From NCBI GenBank assembly GCA_017551645.1, contig JAFZLE010000144.1, positions 1 to 5,237 of the forward strand: a DNA stretch of 5,237 nt, in the 5' to 3' direction. The position numbers and the translations under genes are program-made. The notes under the pieces were generated by a model. The model did no database searches and was not told where the DNA came from. It saw only the letters and a program-made list of their open reading frames with translations. Below, in pieces: positions 1 to 5,237 of the stretch. Source of the stretch: Clostridia bacterium. GTDB lineage: Bacteria; Bacillota; Clostridia; Christensenellales; Aristaeellaceae. The stretch's first letter is position 1, and every line of letters starts with the position of its first letter.

Positions 1-205
<205 letters not shown>

Positions 206-208
206 ATT

Positions 209-238
209 ATTATAACACACCGGATACGCGAAACACAA
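209..238 (-). promoter_or_regulatory. rpsB promoter (sigma-A type)
   Basis: On the minus strand there is a perfect -10 box TATAAT (214-209) and a -35 box TTGTGT (238-233) separated by 18 bases. Transcription would start near position 203, at or next to the first leader hairpin. The -35 box is embedded in the tail of the upstream terminator of the toxin-antitoxin operon. Confidence 0.8.
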
Positions 239-262
239 GAAAATCACCCCGGCCGGGGTGAT
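234..262 (-). terminator. Rho-independent terminator of the toxin-antitoxin operon
   Basis: A perfect palindrome at 243-262 forms an 8-bp stem ATCACCCC/GGGGTGAT closed by GGCC. Read leftward it is followed by a T-rich tail (TTTTCTTGTGTTT, counting the final stem T). It sits 66 bases after the toxin stop codon, where an operon terminator is expected. On the other strand it is followed by AAATTTGTGT, a poorer tail, and no rightward gene ends before it, so its main role is leftward termination. It insulates rpsB from the toxin-antitoxin operon. Confidence 0.75.
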
Positions 263-328
263 AAATTTGTGTAAAATACGGCGAAAACGCGGGGCGCGGG
301 ACATATCGGGGGCGCCGCGGGCCATTGT

Positions 329-628
329 TCAGAGCAGGTCCCGCAGGTAATCGCTTTTGCCGTACAGCACTCTCTCCACTCTTATTCCGTCTTCCGCTGC
401 CCTGTAGAACGCGATGTAAGATTTATATACGACGTAGTAATAGCCTGTAAAGCTGTCCTTCCAGTAAAGTGGGGTGCCGCTAAGCGGAAATTCAGTCTTG
501 CTTTCCACCGCTTCCATAAGGCCGGAGATGTATCTTTCGGTCACGGACACGCTTTTTGAGGCTTCAAATACCTCTTTCTGTACCCGCTTCAGGTCTTCCA
601 GGGCAAGGGGCGAGTAAGCACACTTCAC
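329..628 (-). CDS. RelE/ParE-family toxin of a type II toxin-antitoxin module
   Basis: This 99-residue protein has the size and layout of the RelE/ParE toxin fold. It has an N-terminal strand (KCAYSPLALEDL), two helices (about 9-42), then core beta strands (YYYVVYKSYIAFYR, 63-76) and the typical C-terminal strand RVERVLYGKSDYLRDLL (83-99). Members act in the cytoplasm either as ribosome-dependent mRNA endonucleases (RelE) or as DNA gyrase poisons (ParE). The sequence alone does not settle which. The start codon is GTG at 628-626, overlapping the antitoxin stop codon as GTGA, with a GGAGG site at 643-639 inside the antitoxin gene. Coupled translation from a GTG start should keep toxin output below antitoxin output. 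A terminator follows. The gene appears complete. Confidence 0.87.
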   Translation of the reverse strand: MKCAYSPLALEDLKRVQKEVFEASKSVSVTERYISGLMEAVESKTEFPLSGTPLYWKDSFTGYYYVVYKSYIAFYRAAEDGIRVERVLYGKSDYLRDLL

Positions 629-900
629 TTGCTTTCCGCCTCCAGGCTTTTCATCAATTCGGCGCGGACGTCCTCAGGCGAAATGTATCCGTTCGCCTCC
701 CCGGCGCGCCTGCCCGCCTCCAGTTCCAGCATAAGGGACAGCATGCGCCTGGTCTTTTCAAACTCGTCGTCGTCCGCTATGTCGCGTATCGTGTACCTGC
801 CACGTCCGTTTACGGTCAGAAACACGGGACTGCCGGGCTGTATCTTTTCCAGCACCGTATTGTAGTTCCTCAGGTCAGACACCGGACTGATCTGTGTCAT
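625..900 (-). CDS. Phd/YefM-family antitoxin
   Basis: This 91-residue protein resembles Phd/YefM antitoxins, which neutralise a RelE/ParE partner and repress their own operon. The N-terminal DNA-binding and dimerisation region reads MTQISPVSDLRNYNTVLEKI, followed by the characteristic PVFLTVNGRGRYTIRDI strand pair (about 25-41), where other family members have a similar 'nGr..yvi' segment. The remaining half (about 45-91) is charged and helical, as expected for the toxin-wrapping tail. The ATG at 900-898 has an AAGGAGG site at 914-908 with a 7-base spacer, so the start is firm. It comes first in the operon, as usual for this family, and overlaps the toxin by four bases. Confidence 0.87.
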   Translation of the reverse strand: MTQISPVSDLRNYNTVLEKIQPGSPVFLTVNGRGRYTIRDIADDDEFEKTRRMLSLMLELEAGRRAGEANGYISPEDVRAELMKSLEAESK

Positions 901-929
901 ATCCTGACCTCCTTATGTTTGCTGATACA

Positions 930-958
930 AGTATAGCATAAGGAGAAGTATATAGCAA
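930..958 (-). promoter_or_regulatory. Promoter of the toxin-antitoxin operon
   Basis: On the minus strand, -35 TTGCTA (958-953) and -10 TATACT (935-930) are spaced by 17 bases. The -10 is preceded by TG one base away (TGCTATACT), making it an extended -10. The predicted start near 923 gives a leader of about 23 nt that holds the antitoxin ribosome binding site. No competing promoter was seen nearby. Confidence 0.75.
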
Positions 959-987
959 TATTTTAAGTCATATTTTACGAAAAATAT
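958..987. promoter_or_regulatory. Operator-like ATATTTT repeats upstream of the antitoxin
   Basis: Three copies of the same 7-mer lie together: ATATTTT at 958-964, ATATTTT at 970-976, and its inverse AAAATAT at 981-987. The last two form a perfect inverted repeat with a 4-base spacer (ACGA). The first two are 12 bases apart start to start, close to one helical turn. The first copy touches the -35 box of the antitoxin promoter. Phd-type antitoxins repress their operons by binding short palindromes at the promoter, so this is the obvious operator candidate. AT-rich promoter context could produce part of the pattern by chance. Confidence 0.5.
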
Positions 988-1131
988 CGACAGGATACAA
1001 GTCTGTCTCCCCCGGGCCGCATCAGGGCGGCGGCCGGATATGTGAAACGCAGGCCCGCTTCCAGACCGGCGAAAAAACTTATGGATTGGTAAAACTTTCG
1101 CAGTACGCCCGCAATAATTTCGTCACAGTTA

Positions 1132-1160
1132 TTGACATTTTTGGGGTATGAGAGTATGAT
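1132..1160 (+). promoter_or_regulatory. Strong sigma-A promoter for the two envelope-protein genes
   Basis: A consensus -35 TTGACA (1132-1137) and a -10 TATGAT (1155-1160) are separated by exactly 17 bases. The expected start lies near 1167, giving a short leader that carries an AAGGAGG ribosome binding site at 1178-1184, nine bases before the ATG at 1194. The stretch 988-1131 between this promoter and the toxin-antitoxin control region holds no gene or motif that I recognise. Confidence 0.85.
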
Positions 1161-1193
1161 ATAAGCACCAGAGCTTTAAGGAGGATCATAAAC

Positions 1194-2204
1194 ATGAAAG
1201 TGCGCAAAAACAATGTCTTCCGCGCGATACTTCGCTTCGTGTTGGGCGCGGCGGTGATTGTGGCGCTCATACTGCTGCTAAATCATTTCGTGCTGAAGGA
1301 CAAGAGCGATCCCGCTCCCAAGGACGATTACGTGTATACTCCGCTGGAAGACCAGCTGGCCAATAAAGACGCCGCAAACGAGCCCGCGGTCCCTGACGAG
1401 ACGCCCGCCGGCGCGGAAGAGGGCGAGCCCGCTGAACCCGCAGCCGATGAGCAGCCCATAGAGGGCCTGCCCGAAGACGATGATACCGAGCCCGGCGAGA
1501 TAAACGAGCCCTACGACGAAGGCGACCAGAACGACGGCTTTGACGACGGCAGCCTGCTGGAGGGCGACGAAGGCGACGGCCTGGGCTACGGCGAGACCAA
1601 CGAGCCCTACGACGAGGGCGGCCTGCCCGAGGACGATTTCGGCGAAGGCGATATAGACGCCGAGCCCGACGCCACTCCCGAGCCCACTCCCGTGATAGCG
1701 GCCACGCCCACTCCCGTGCCCGCCAGCATGTACGCCAGCGGCGACTTCGCCACGGCGACCAAGTATCCCTGGAAGCTGGACTCCGCCACCAGGACCAAGC
1801 ACGGCATCACCGAGCTTACGATAGGCACCTCCGTAAACGGCGGCAGCGTCATCTGCCTGACCGGCTTTTCCTACGGCAACCGCGAAGGCTTTAACGGCAA
1901 GAGCAACGACGCCTACGTCTACATCCAGAACGAGAAGAACCAGAGGCGCTTCTACAAGGTGACCACCGAGGCGGGCGCCAGCGGCATCACCCACACCCTG
2001 ACCAGGGGCAAGAACATGGAGTACAGCGACTTCACCTGCGTGATAGACGTTACCGGCTATCCCAACGGCACCTACTCCATGGGTTCCGCCAACCGCTTCA
2101 AGGCGGACGGCAGCACCTTCTCATTCGGCTACACTTTCGGCGACGCCTACACCTTCACGGTGGTAGACGGCATAGTGACCTCCATGGGAGGCAGGGAAAA
2201 CTAA
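1194..2204 (+). CDS. Membrane-anchored protein with a highly acidic stalk and a beta-rich outer domain, function unknown
   Basis: I do not recognise this 336-residue protein as a named family. Residues 1-10 are basic (MKVRKNNVFR). Residues 11-34 form one hydrophobic segment without a clear cleavage site, so it is probably an N-terminal anchor with the rest outside the cell. Residues 41-160 are extremely acidic: 44 Asp/Glu against two Lys in 120 residues. This stretch contains a duplication (NEPYDEG at 104-110 and 136-142; GLPEDD at 91-96 and 143-148). A Thr/Pro linker (TPEPTPVIAATPTPVPA, 161-177) leads to a compact C-terminal region (178-336) rich in Tyr, Gly, Thr and beta-type residues, with only two Cys (221 and 282) that could pair. 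The ATG has an excellent ribosome binding site and promoter. The stop codon abuts the next gene's ATG. The acidic stalk might bind cations or space the outer domain away from the membrane. This is inference. Confidence 0.85.
   Translation: MKVRKNNVFRAILRFVLGAAVIVALILLLNHFVLKDKSDPAPKDDYVYTPLEDQLANKDAANEPAVPDETPAGAEEGEPAEPAADEQPIEGLPEDDDTEPGEINEPYDEGDQNDGFDDGSLLEGDEGDGLGYGETNEPYDEGGLPEDDFGEGDIDAEPDATPEPTPVIAATPTPVPASMYASGDFATATKYPWKLDSATRTKHGITELTIGTSVNGGSVICLTGFSYGNREGFNGKSNDAYVYIQNEKNQRRFYKVTTEAGASGITHTLTRGKNMEYSDFTCVIDVTGYPNGTYSMGSANRFKADGSTFSFGYTFGDAYTFTVVDGIVTSMGGREN
1494..1620 (+). repeat. Internal duplication in the acidic stalk
   Basis: A 31-bp segment at 1494-1524 recurs at 1590-1620 with 28 of 31 bases identical. 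The offset is 96 bp (32 codons), so the frame is kept. It encodes GE-x-NEPYDEG twice. A second short repeat encoding GLPEDD occurs at 1464-1481 and 1620-1637. Synonymous differences (GAA/GAG) are few, so the copies are either recent or homogenised. Confidence 0.8.
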
Positions 2205-2813
2205 ATGCTCAGGCGGCTGCTGCTGACGCTGCTGGCTCTCGCGTGCGTTTCCGCGCTGGCGGCAGCGCCGATGGATGACTGGTGCGGCGCGTACAACGCT
2301 TTGGCGGGGGAGCACGGCCTGCCCCTCGTGGATCCGTCCGAATTCATAGTGGACGGCATGGGCAAAGACGCGTACCACATCTTCTACTTCGACGACGACA
2401 CCGCGCTGATGCTGGCGCTGGAGGAGGACGGCGTACCCTTCATCTGCGCCGTGGAAGGCAGGCTGGGGGACGTAAAGCTGGGCGGCATACTCGCCGCGGC
2501 CATGAGCGCGTCCAGGGGCCAGGAGTACTACGAGTGCCTGCGCCTTACGGAAAAGGCGCTGTTCAGGCTGGAGAGCACCCAGGCCGAGATAGAGGGCGAG
2601 GAAGACGGCTGGTACTTCGCCGGGGGCATCGAAGAGGACGAAGGCGTAAAATACGTGATACTGGGCTTCAGCTACGTGGGCATGGAGCTGCCGGACCTGG
2701 AAAAGGACGCGCCCGGCGAAAGCGAGCCGGTTCCCGGGCCGACGCCGGAGCCGGAGCCGAGAAAACAGCCCGCTCCCACGCCCAAACACGAGACGCCGGG
2801 ACATAAGGCGTAA
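2205..2813 (+). CDS. Small exported protein with a Pro-rich tail, function unknown
   Basis: This 202-residue protein starts with a typical signal sequence: MLRR, then a Leu/Ala core (about 5-19), ending ALAAAP. This suggests cleavage by signal peptidase I near residues 19-21. Cys14 lies in the core, but ALAC is a poor lipobox, so lipidation is less likely. The mature part (about 22-165) has three Cys (27, 81, 111), a strand-rich middle (AYHIFYFDDDTALMLALEEDG, in two stretches around 56-75) and a second such region around 135-160. The tail (170-202) is a Pro/Glu-rich linker with TPEPEP and PAPTP. I do not recognise the family. The ATG directly follows the upstream stop codon with no gap and has a GGGAGG site at 2186-2191 within the upstream gene, so the two are almost certainly translated from one message. 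The tail resembles the linker of the upstream protein. Confidence 0.83.
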   Translation: MLRRLLLTLLALACVSALAAAPMDDWCGAYNALAGEHGLPLVDPSEFIVDGMGKDAYHIFYFDDDTALMLALEEDGVPFICAVEGRLGDVKLGGILAAAMSASRGQEYYECLRLTEKALFRLESTQAEIEGEEDGWYFAGGIEEDEGVKYVILGFSYVGMELPDLEKDAPGESEPVPGPTPEPEPRKQPAPTPKHETPGHKA

Positions 2814-2848
2814 ACATCACACGCCGCGCGTTTGGCGGGGGGCTAAAG

Positions 2849-2877
2849 TTCCGTCAGAGGCGCGGCAAAATTATACT
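2849..2877 (+). promoter_or_regulatory. Possible weak promoter before the ROK kinase gene
   Basis: A good -10 box TATACT (2872-2877) lies 20 bases before the kinase ATG. At the proper 17-base distance the -35 is only TTCCGT, a poor match. The 83-base gap after the previous gene contains a weak CGCC/GGCG hairpin (2822-2837) with no T-tract, so read-through from the upstream promoter is equally possible. Confidence 0.3.
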
Positions 2878-2896
2878 TATCGGGACGGTTGAACAG

Positions 2897-3772
2897 ATGT
2901 ATACAGCCGGAATCGACATAGGCGGCACGAACATCAAATTCGGCATATTCGACGACACGCTCGCCTGCGTGCACACGGCGCTGGCCAAGTCCGTGAGGGG
3001 CGACAGCGCGGCGCTGGCGAGGCAGATAAAATACCTTATAGACCAAAGCCCGGTCAAGCCCGACATTATAGGCGCGGGGGTGCCGGGAGCGGTGTACAGG
3101 CCTTCAGGCAAGGTCAACAGCGGCAACCTGCGCTGGGCGGGAGTGTTCTTCGGCAGGACGTTAAGAGAGGTCACCGGACTTAAAGTGTGGCTGGACAATG
3201 ACGCCCAGTGCGCCCTTATGGCGGAGACGCTGGAGGGCGGCGCGTGCTGCGGACTGGAGAGCGTGGTGTACCTGACGCTGGGCACCGGTGTGGGCGGCGC
3301 GCTGCTCATAAACGGCAGGCCCTACCGGGGGCACGACAACGCGGCGGCGGAGCTGGGCCACTTTATCACCCACGCGGACGGGCTCAGGTGCGGCTGCGGC
3401 CTGAGCGGCTGCTTTGAGATGTACGCTTCCGCCGGGGCGCTTTCCCGCATGGCGGGGGGCGTGAGGGCGCGCCAGGCGCTGGACAGGGCCGCACAGGGCG
3501 ATCCCGCGATGCTGCTGGCGGTGGACAGGTACGCCCGGGAGCTGGCCATAGGCGTGTGCTCACTGTACATGATGTTCCGCCCGCAGGCCATAGTGCTGGG
3601 AGGCGGCGTGAGCGCGGGGGGCGAGATACTTGTGGAGCATGTGCTTAAACACGTGCCTTCCTGCTACAACCTGGACGCGGAAGTGATCCGCAGGGCGCTC
3701 AGGCTGGCCACCGCCCGCAACGACGCGGGCATGCGGGGCGCCGCGGTGCTGGCAAAAATGAACCTTACCTGA
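2897..3772 (+). CDS. ROK-family sugar kinase (glucokinase-like)
   Basis: This 291-residue protein is an ATP-dependent sugar kinase of the ROK family, acting in the cytoplasm. The phosphate-binding motif DIGGTN is at 7-12. The DND motif at 100-102 carries the likely catalytic Asp102, followed by ALMAE. The second phosphate loop LGTGVGGA is at 128-135. The family's zinc site is complete: ELGH (His155) and CGCGLSGCFE (Cys165, Cys167, Cys172). The adenosine-site motif AIVLGGGVS is at 231-239. There is no N-terminal helix-turn-helix, so it is an enzyme rather than a NagC/XylR-type regulator. Substrate is uncertain: glucose, N-acetylmannosamine, N-acetylglucosamine, fructose or allose are all known in the family. 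The ATG fits the family start, although its ribosome binding site (GGACGG at 2883-2888) is weak. It is followed 36 bases later by a hydrolase gene. Confidence 0.92.
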   Translation: MYTAGIDIGGTNIKFGIFDDTLACVHTALAKSVRGDSAALARQIKYLIDQSPVKPDIIGAGVPGAVYRPSGKVNSGNLRWAGVFFGRTLREVTGLKVWLDNDAQCALMAETLEGGACCGLESVVYLTLGTGVGGALLINGRPYRGHDNAAAELGHFITHADGLRCGCGLSGCFEMYASAGALSRMAGGVRARQALDRAAQGDPAMLLAVDRYARELAIGVCSLYMMFRPQAIVLGGGVSAGGEILVEHVLKHVPSCYNLDAEVIRRALRLATARNDAGMRGAAVLAKMNLT

Positions 3773-3808
3773 CGGCGGGCGCCGTACAAAAGCTTTCGGA
3801 GGAGACCA

Positions 3809-4588
3809 ATGAAACTCGTAACCTTCAACATTCGCTGCGAGTCCGCCGTGGACGGCGTGAACCGTTTCTTTTTCCGGCGGGGGCTGATACTTGACTACAT
3901 AGAGCAGAAACAGCCGGACGTGATCTGCTTTCAGGAAATGAAGCACGAGATGAACGCCTGGATGCAGGAGCACCTGTTCCACATGGGATACACGCTCTCG
4001 GGCGGCGGCAGGGGAGGCGACTGGGGGAGCGAGCACAACCCCATAGCCTTCAAGCACGGCAAATACGAGCTGCTGGGGCTGGACACCACGTGGCTGAGCG
4101 AAACGCCCTTCGTGCCGGGCTCCCGCTTTCCCCTGCAGAGCAGCTGCCCCAGGATAATCACCTGGGCGATGCTGAAAGTAGCCGCCGGGGGGCGCCCCTT
4201 CCACATATTCAACACCCACCTGGACCACCAGCAGGCGGACGCCCGGGTGCGGGGCGCGAAAAGGGTGTGCGAGGTCATAAAAGAGCAGACCGCCAGATGG
4301 GACTTCCCCTTTGCCCTGTGCGGGGACTTCAATGCCTATCCCGACAGCGAGGAGCTGGGTATATTCTACGACAGCCCCCTGGGCATGACCGAGCAGACGG
4401 CGGGCGTGGGCACCACCTGGCACGACTGGGGCAGGGGCACGTCTCCCCAGATAGACTACATATTCACCCGGGGCTTCGAAAGGGTGGGCGAAGTGGTCAA
4501 GTGGGACCAGGAATTAAACGGCATCTACCTGTCCGACCACTATCCCCTGGAGGCGGAGCTGGTCCGCACGGACGGAGGCGACGCTTGA
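3809..4588 (+). CDS. Endonuclease/exonuclease/phosphatase-fold hydrolase
   Basis: This 259-residue protein belongs to the metal-dependent endonuclease/exonuclease/phosphatase superfamily (DNase I, AP endonuclease, sphingomyelinase and inositol phosphatase relatives). All the core motifs are present in order: Asn7 in LVTFNIR, Glu43 in CFQEM, NTHLDH (Asn135, His137, Asp139), GDFNAYPDS (Asp173, Asn175), QIDYIF (Asp216) and SDHYP (Asp243, His244). It should therefore be an active Mg-dependent phosphodiesterase or phosphatase. The substrate cannot be told, because this superfamily acts on DNA, RNA, lipids and small phosphates. No signal peptide is visible, so it is probably cytoplasmic. The ATG has a good GGAGGAG site at 3798-3804. 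Its stop codon overlaps the rimM TTG start (TTGA), so it is probably translationally coupled to rimM. Confidence 0.92.
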   Translation: MKLVTFNIRCESAVDGVNRFFFRRGLILDYIEQKQPDVICFQEMKHEMNAWMQEHLFHMGYTLSGGGRGGDWGSEHNPIAFKHGKYELLGLDTTWLSETPFVPGSRFPLQSSCPRIITWAMLKVAAGGRPFHIFNTHLDHQQADARVRGAKRVCEVIKEQTARWDFPFALCGDFNAYPDSEELGIFYDSPLGMTEQTAGVGTTWHDWGRGTSPQIDYIFTRGFERVGEVVKWDQELNGIYLSDHYPLEAELVRTDGGDA

Positions 4589-5115
4589 AGGCATATATAG
4601 AGGTGGGGCAGATAGTCAAGCCTCAGGGCATAAAGGGCGAAGTGAAAGTGATCCCCCTTACCGACGACCCCATGCGCTTCGAGGGGGAGAACACCTTTTA
4701 TTTTGAGGAGAATGGGGCGTATGCCCCCGTGACCGCCCGCTTTTCCCGCTTTGATGGGCAGGCGGTGTACCTGTTTATAGACGGCGTGAACGACCGCAAC
4801 GCGGCGGAAAAACTGCGGGGCAGGTACCTGTTGGTGGACCGGGCGCACGCGGCGAAGCTTAACGACGGTGAGTACTTCATAGTGGACCTGATAGGCATAA
4901 AGGGCCTTGACGAGACGGGAAAGGGCTACGGCATCCTGAAGGAAGTAATGCAGCCCGGCGGCAACGACGTGTACGTGTTCGTGGACAAGGCGGCGAGGAA
5001 GGAATACCTTATCCCCGCGCTCAAGAGCGTGGTGATATCCACCGACCCGGAAAAGGGCGAGATGGTGTTCGACTCAAAGCGGCTTAACGAAGTCAGCGTG
5101 ATCAATGACATTTAA
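4585..5115 (+). CDS. rimM: Ribosome maturation factor RimM
   Basis: RimM binds ribosomal protein S19 and helps 16S rRNA processing and assembly of the 30S head. The 176-residue translation begins (L)KAYIEVGQIVKPQGIKGEV, a clear RimM N-terminal signature (beta-barrel domain, about 1-85). It continues with the PRC-barrel-type C-terminal domain (about 95-170), which contains YFIVDLIGI, GKGYGILKEV and the conserved EYLIPAL segment. The start is TTG at 4585-4587. It is in frame, six bases after a GGAGG site (4574-4578), and overlaps the previous stop codon as TTGA. The same frame is open far upstream from an ATG at 4090, but that part lies inside the hydrolase gene in another frame and has no RimM similarity. 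The 176-residue length is close to the usual 165-180. trmD follows, overlapping by 11 bases, the normal order in bacteria. Confidence 0.96.
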   Translation: MKAYIEVGQIVKPQGIKGEVKVIPLTDDPMRFEGENTFYFEENGAYAPVTARFSRFDGQAVYLFIDGVNDRNAAEKLRGRYLLVDRAHAAKLNDGEYFIVDLIGIKGLDETGKGYGILKEVMQPGGNDVYVFVDKAARKEYLIPALKSVVISTDPEKGEMVFDSKRLNEVSVINDI

Positions 5116-5237
5116 GATACTGACCATATTCCCCCAGATGGTGGAGGCGGTCCTTAATGAAAGCATACTAGGCCGCGCCCGGAAGAGCGGGCTGATACAG
5201 ACGGAGGTCATAGACATCCGTCCTTTTTCCGCGTCCA
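5105..5237 (+). CDS. trmD: tRNA (guanine-N1)-methyltransferase TrmD, N-terminal fragment (runs off the right edge)
   Basis: TrmD methylates G37 of tRNAs reading CNN codons, using S-adenosylmethionine, and prevents +1 frameshifting. Only the first 44 codons are in the window. The translation MTFKILTIFPQMVEAVLNES, continuing ILGRARKSG and ending VIDIRPFSAS, matches the TrmD N-terminus. Family landmarks are the 'ILTiFP' strand, 'ESILGRA' and 'IDIRpF'. The ATG lies 11 bases inside the end of rimM in another frame, and I see no good ribosome binding site before it, so translation probably depends on ribosomes finishing rimM. In Firmicutes rplS usually comes next. Confidence 0.95.
   Translation, partial: MTFKILTIFPQMVEAVLNESILGRARKSGLIQTEVIDIRPFSAS

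Noticed and set aside
556..936. Plus-strand open frame across the toxin-antitoxin genes
   Set aside because: It is antisense to both well-supported genes, with no ribosome binding site or family signal.
1278..1994. Long minus-strand open frame (238 codons) opposite the acidic-stalk gene
   Set aside because: It is antisense to a well-supported gene, has Ala/Val/Gly/Leu-rich composition typical of the reverse of GC-rich Asp/Glu codons, and has no protein family features.
2205..2270. Twin-arginine (Tat) or lipoprotein signal on the small exported protein
   Set aside because: The RR pair lacks the rest of the Tat consensus, and ALAC is a poor lipobox, so an ordinary Sec signal is the simplest reading.
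2121..2804. Minus-strand open frame (227 codons) opposite the small exported protein
   Set aside because: It is antisense to a gene with a signal peptide and good operon context, and has low-complexity Arg/Ala-rich composition.
2897..3772. ROK-type transcriptional repressor instead of a kinase
   Set aside because: The protein starts directly with the ATP-binding DIGGTN motif and lacks the N-terminal winged-helix domain of ROK repressors.
3560..4423. Minus-strand open frame (287 codons) opposite the kinase and hydrolase genes
   Set aside because: It spans the ends of two clear genes on the other strand and its translation shows no recognisable motif. It is an effect of GC-rich codon positions.
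4090..4584. N-terminal extension of RimM from an upstream ATG
   Set aside because: The extension lies within the hydrolase gene in another frame, lacks RimM similarity, and the TTG at 4585 has a well-placed GGAGG site and fits the family N-terminus.

Overview
The window looks like chromosomal DNA from a GC-rich Firmicutes lineage, probably an uncultured Clostridia-type bacterium. The reasons are strong AAGGAGG-type ribosome binding sites, TTGACA/TATAAT-type promoters, and the ribosome-biogenesis pair rimM-trmD together with rpsB. Isoleucine is read mostly from ATA (8 of 13 Ile codons in rimM), which is odd for GC-rich DNA and suggests a lineage with its own codon habits. The exact taxon cannot be named from the sequence alone.

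Left part, minus strand (1-987). The 5' end of rpsB (ribosomal protein S2) runs off the left edge. It is preceded by a leader of about 120 nt with two good hairpins and a clear promoter. Upstream of that lies a complete type II toxin-antitoxin operon: a Phd/YefM-like antitoxin followed by a RelE/ParE-like toxin, overlapping by four bases. It has its own promoter, operator-like repeats and a rho-independent terminator. The tail of the terminator overlaps the -35 box of the rpsB promoter.

Middle part, plus strand (1132-2813). A strong promoter drives two abutting genes for envelope proteins that I do not recognise. The first has an N-terminal membrane anchor, a very acidic low-complexity stalk containing an internal duplication, a Thr/Pro linker, and a beta-rich outer domain. 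The second is a small exported protein with a Pro-rich tail. They are the most likely undescribed material here.

Right part, plus strand (2814-5237). A ROK-family sugar kinase is followed by an endonuclease/exonuclease/phosphatase-fold hydrolase, then rimM (TTG start, overlapping the hydrolase stop codon) and the start of trmD (overlapping the rimM end by 11 nt). The tight overlaps suggest the hydrolase, rimM and trmD are co-transcribed and translationally coupled. The usual Firmicutes partners just upstream of rimM (rpsP and a KH-domain gene) are absent.
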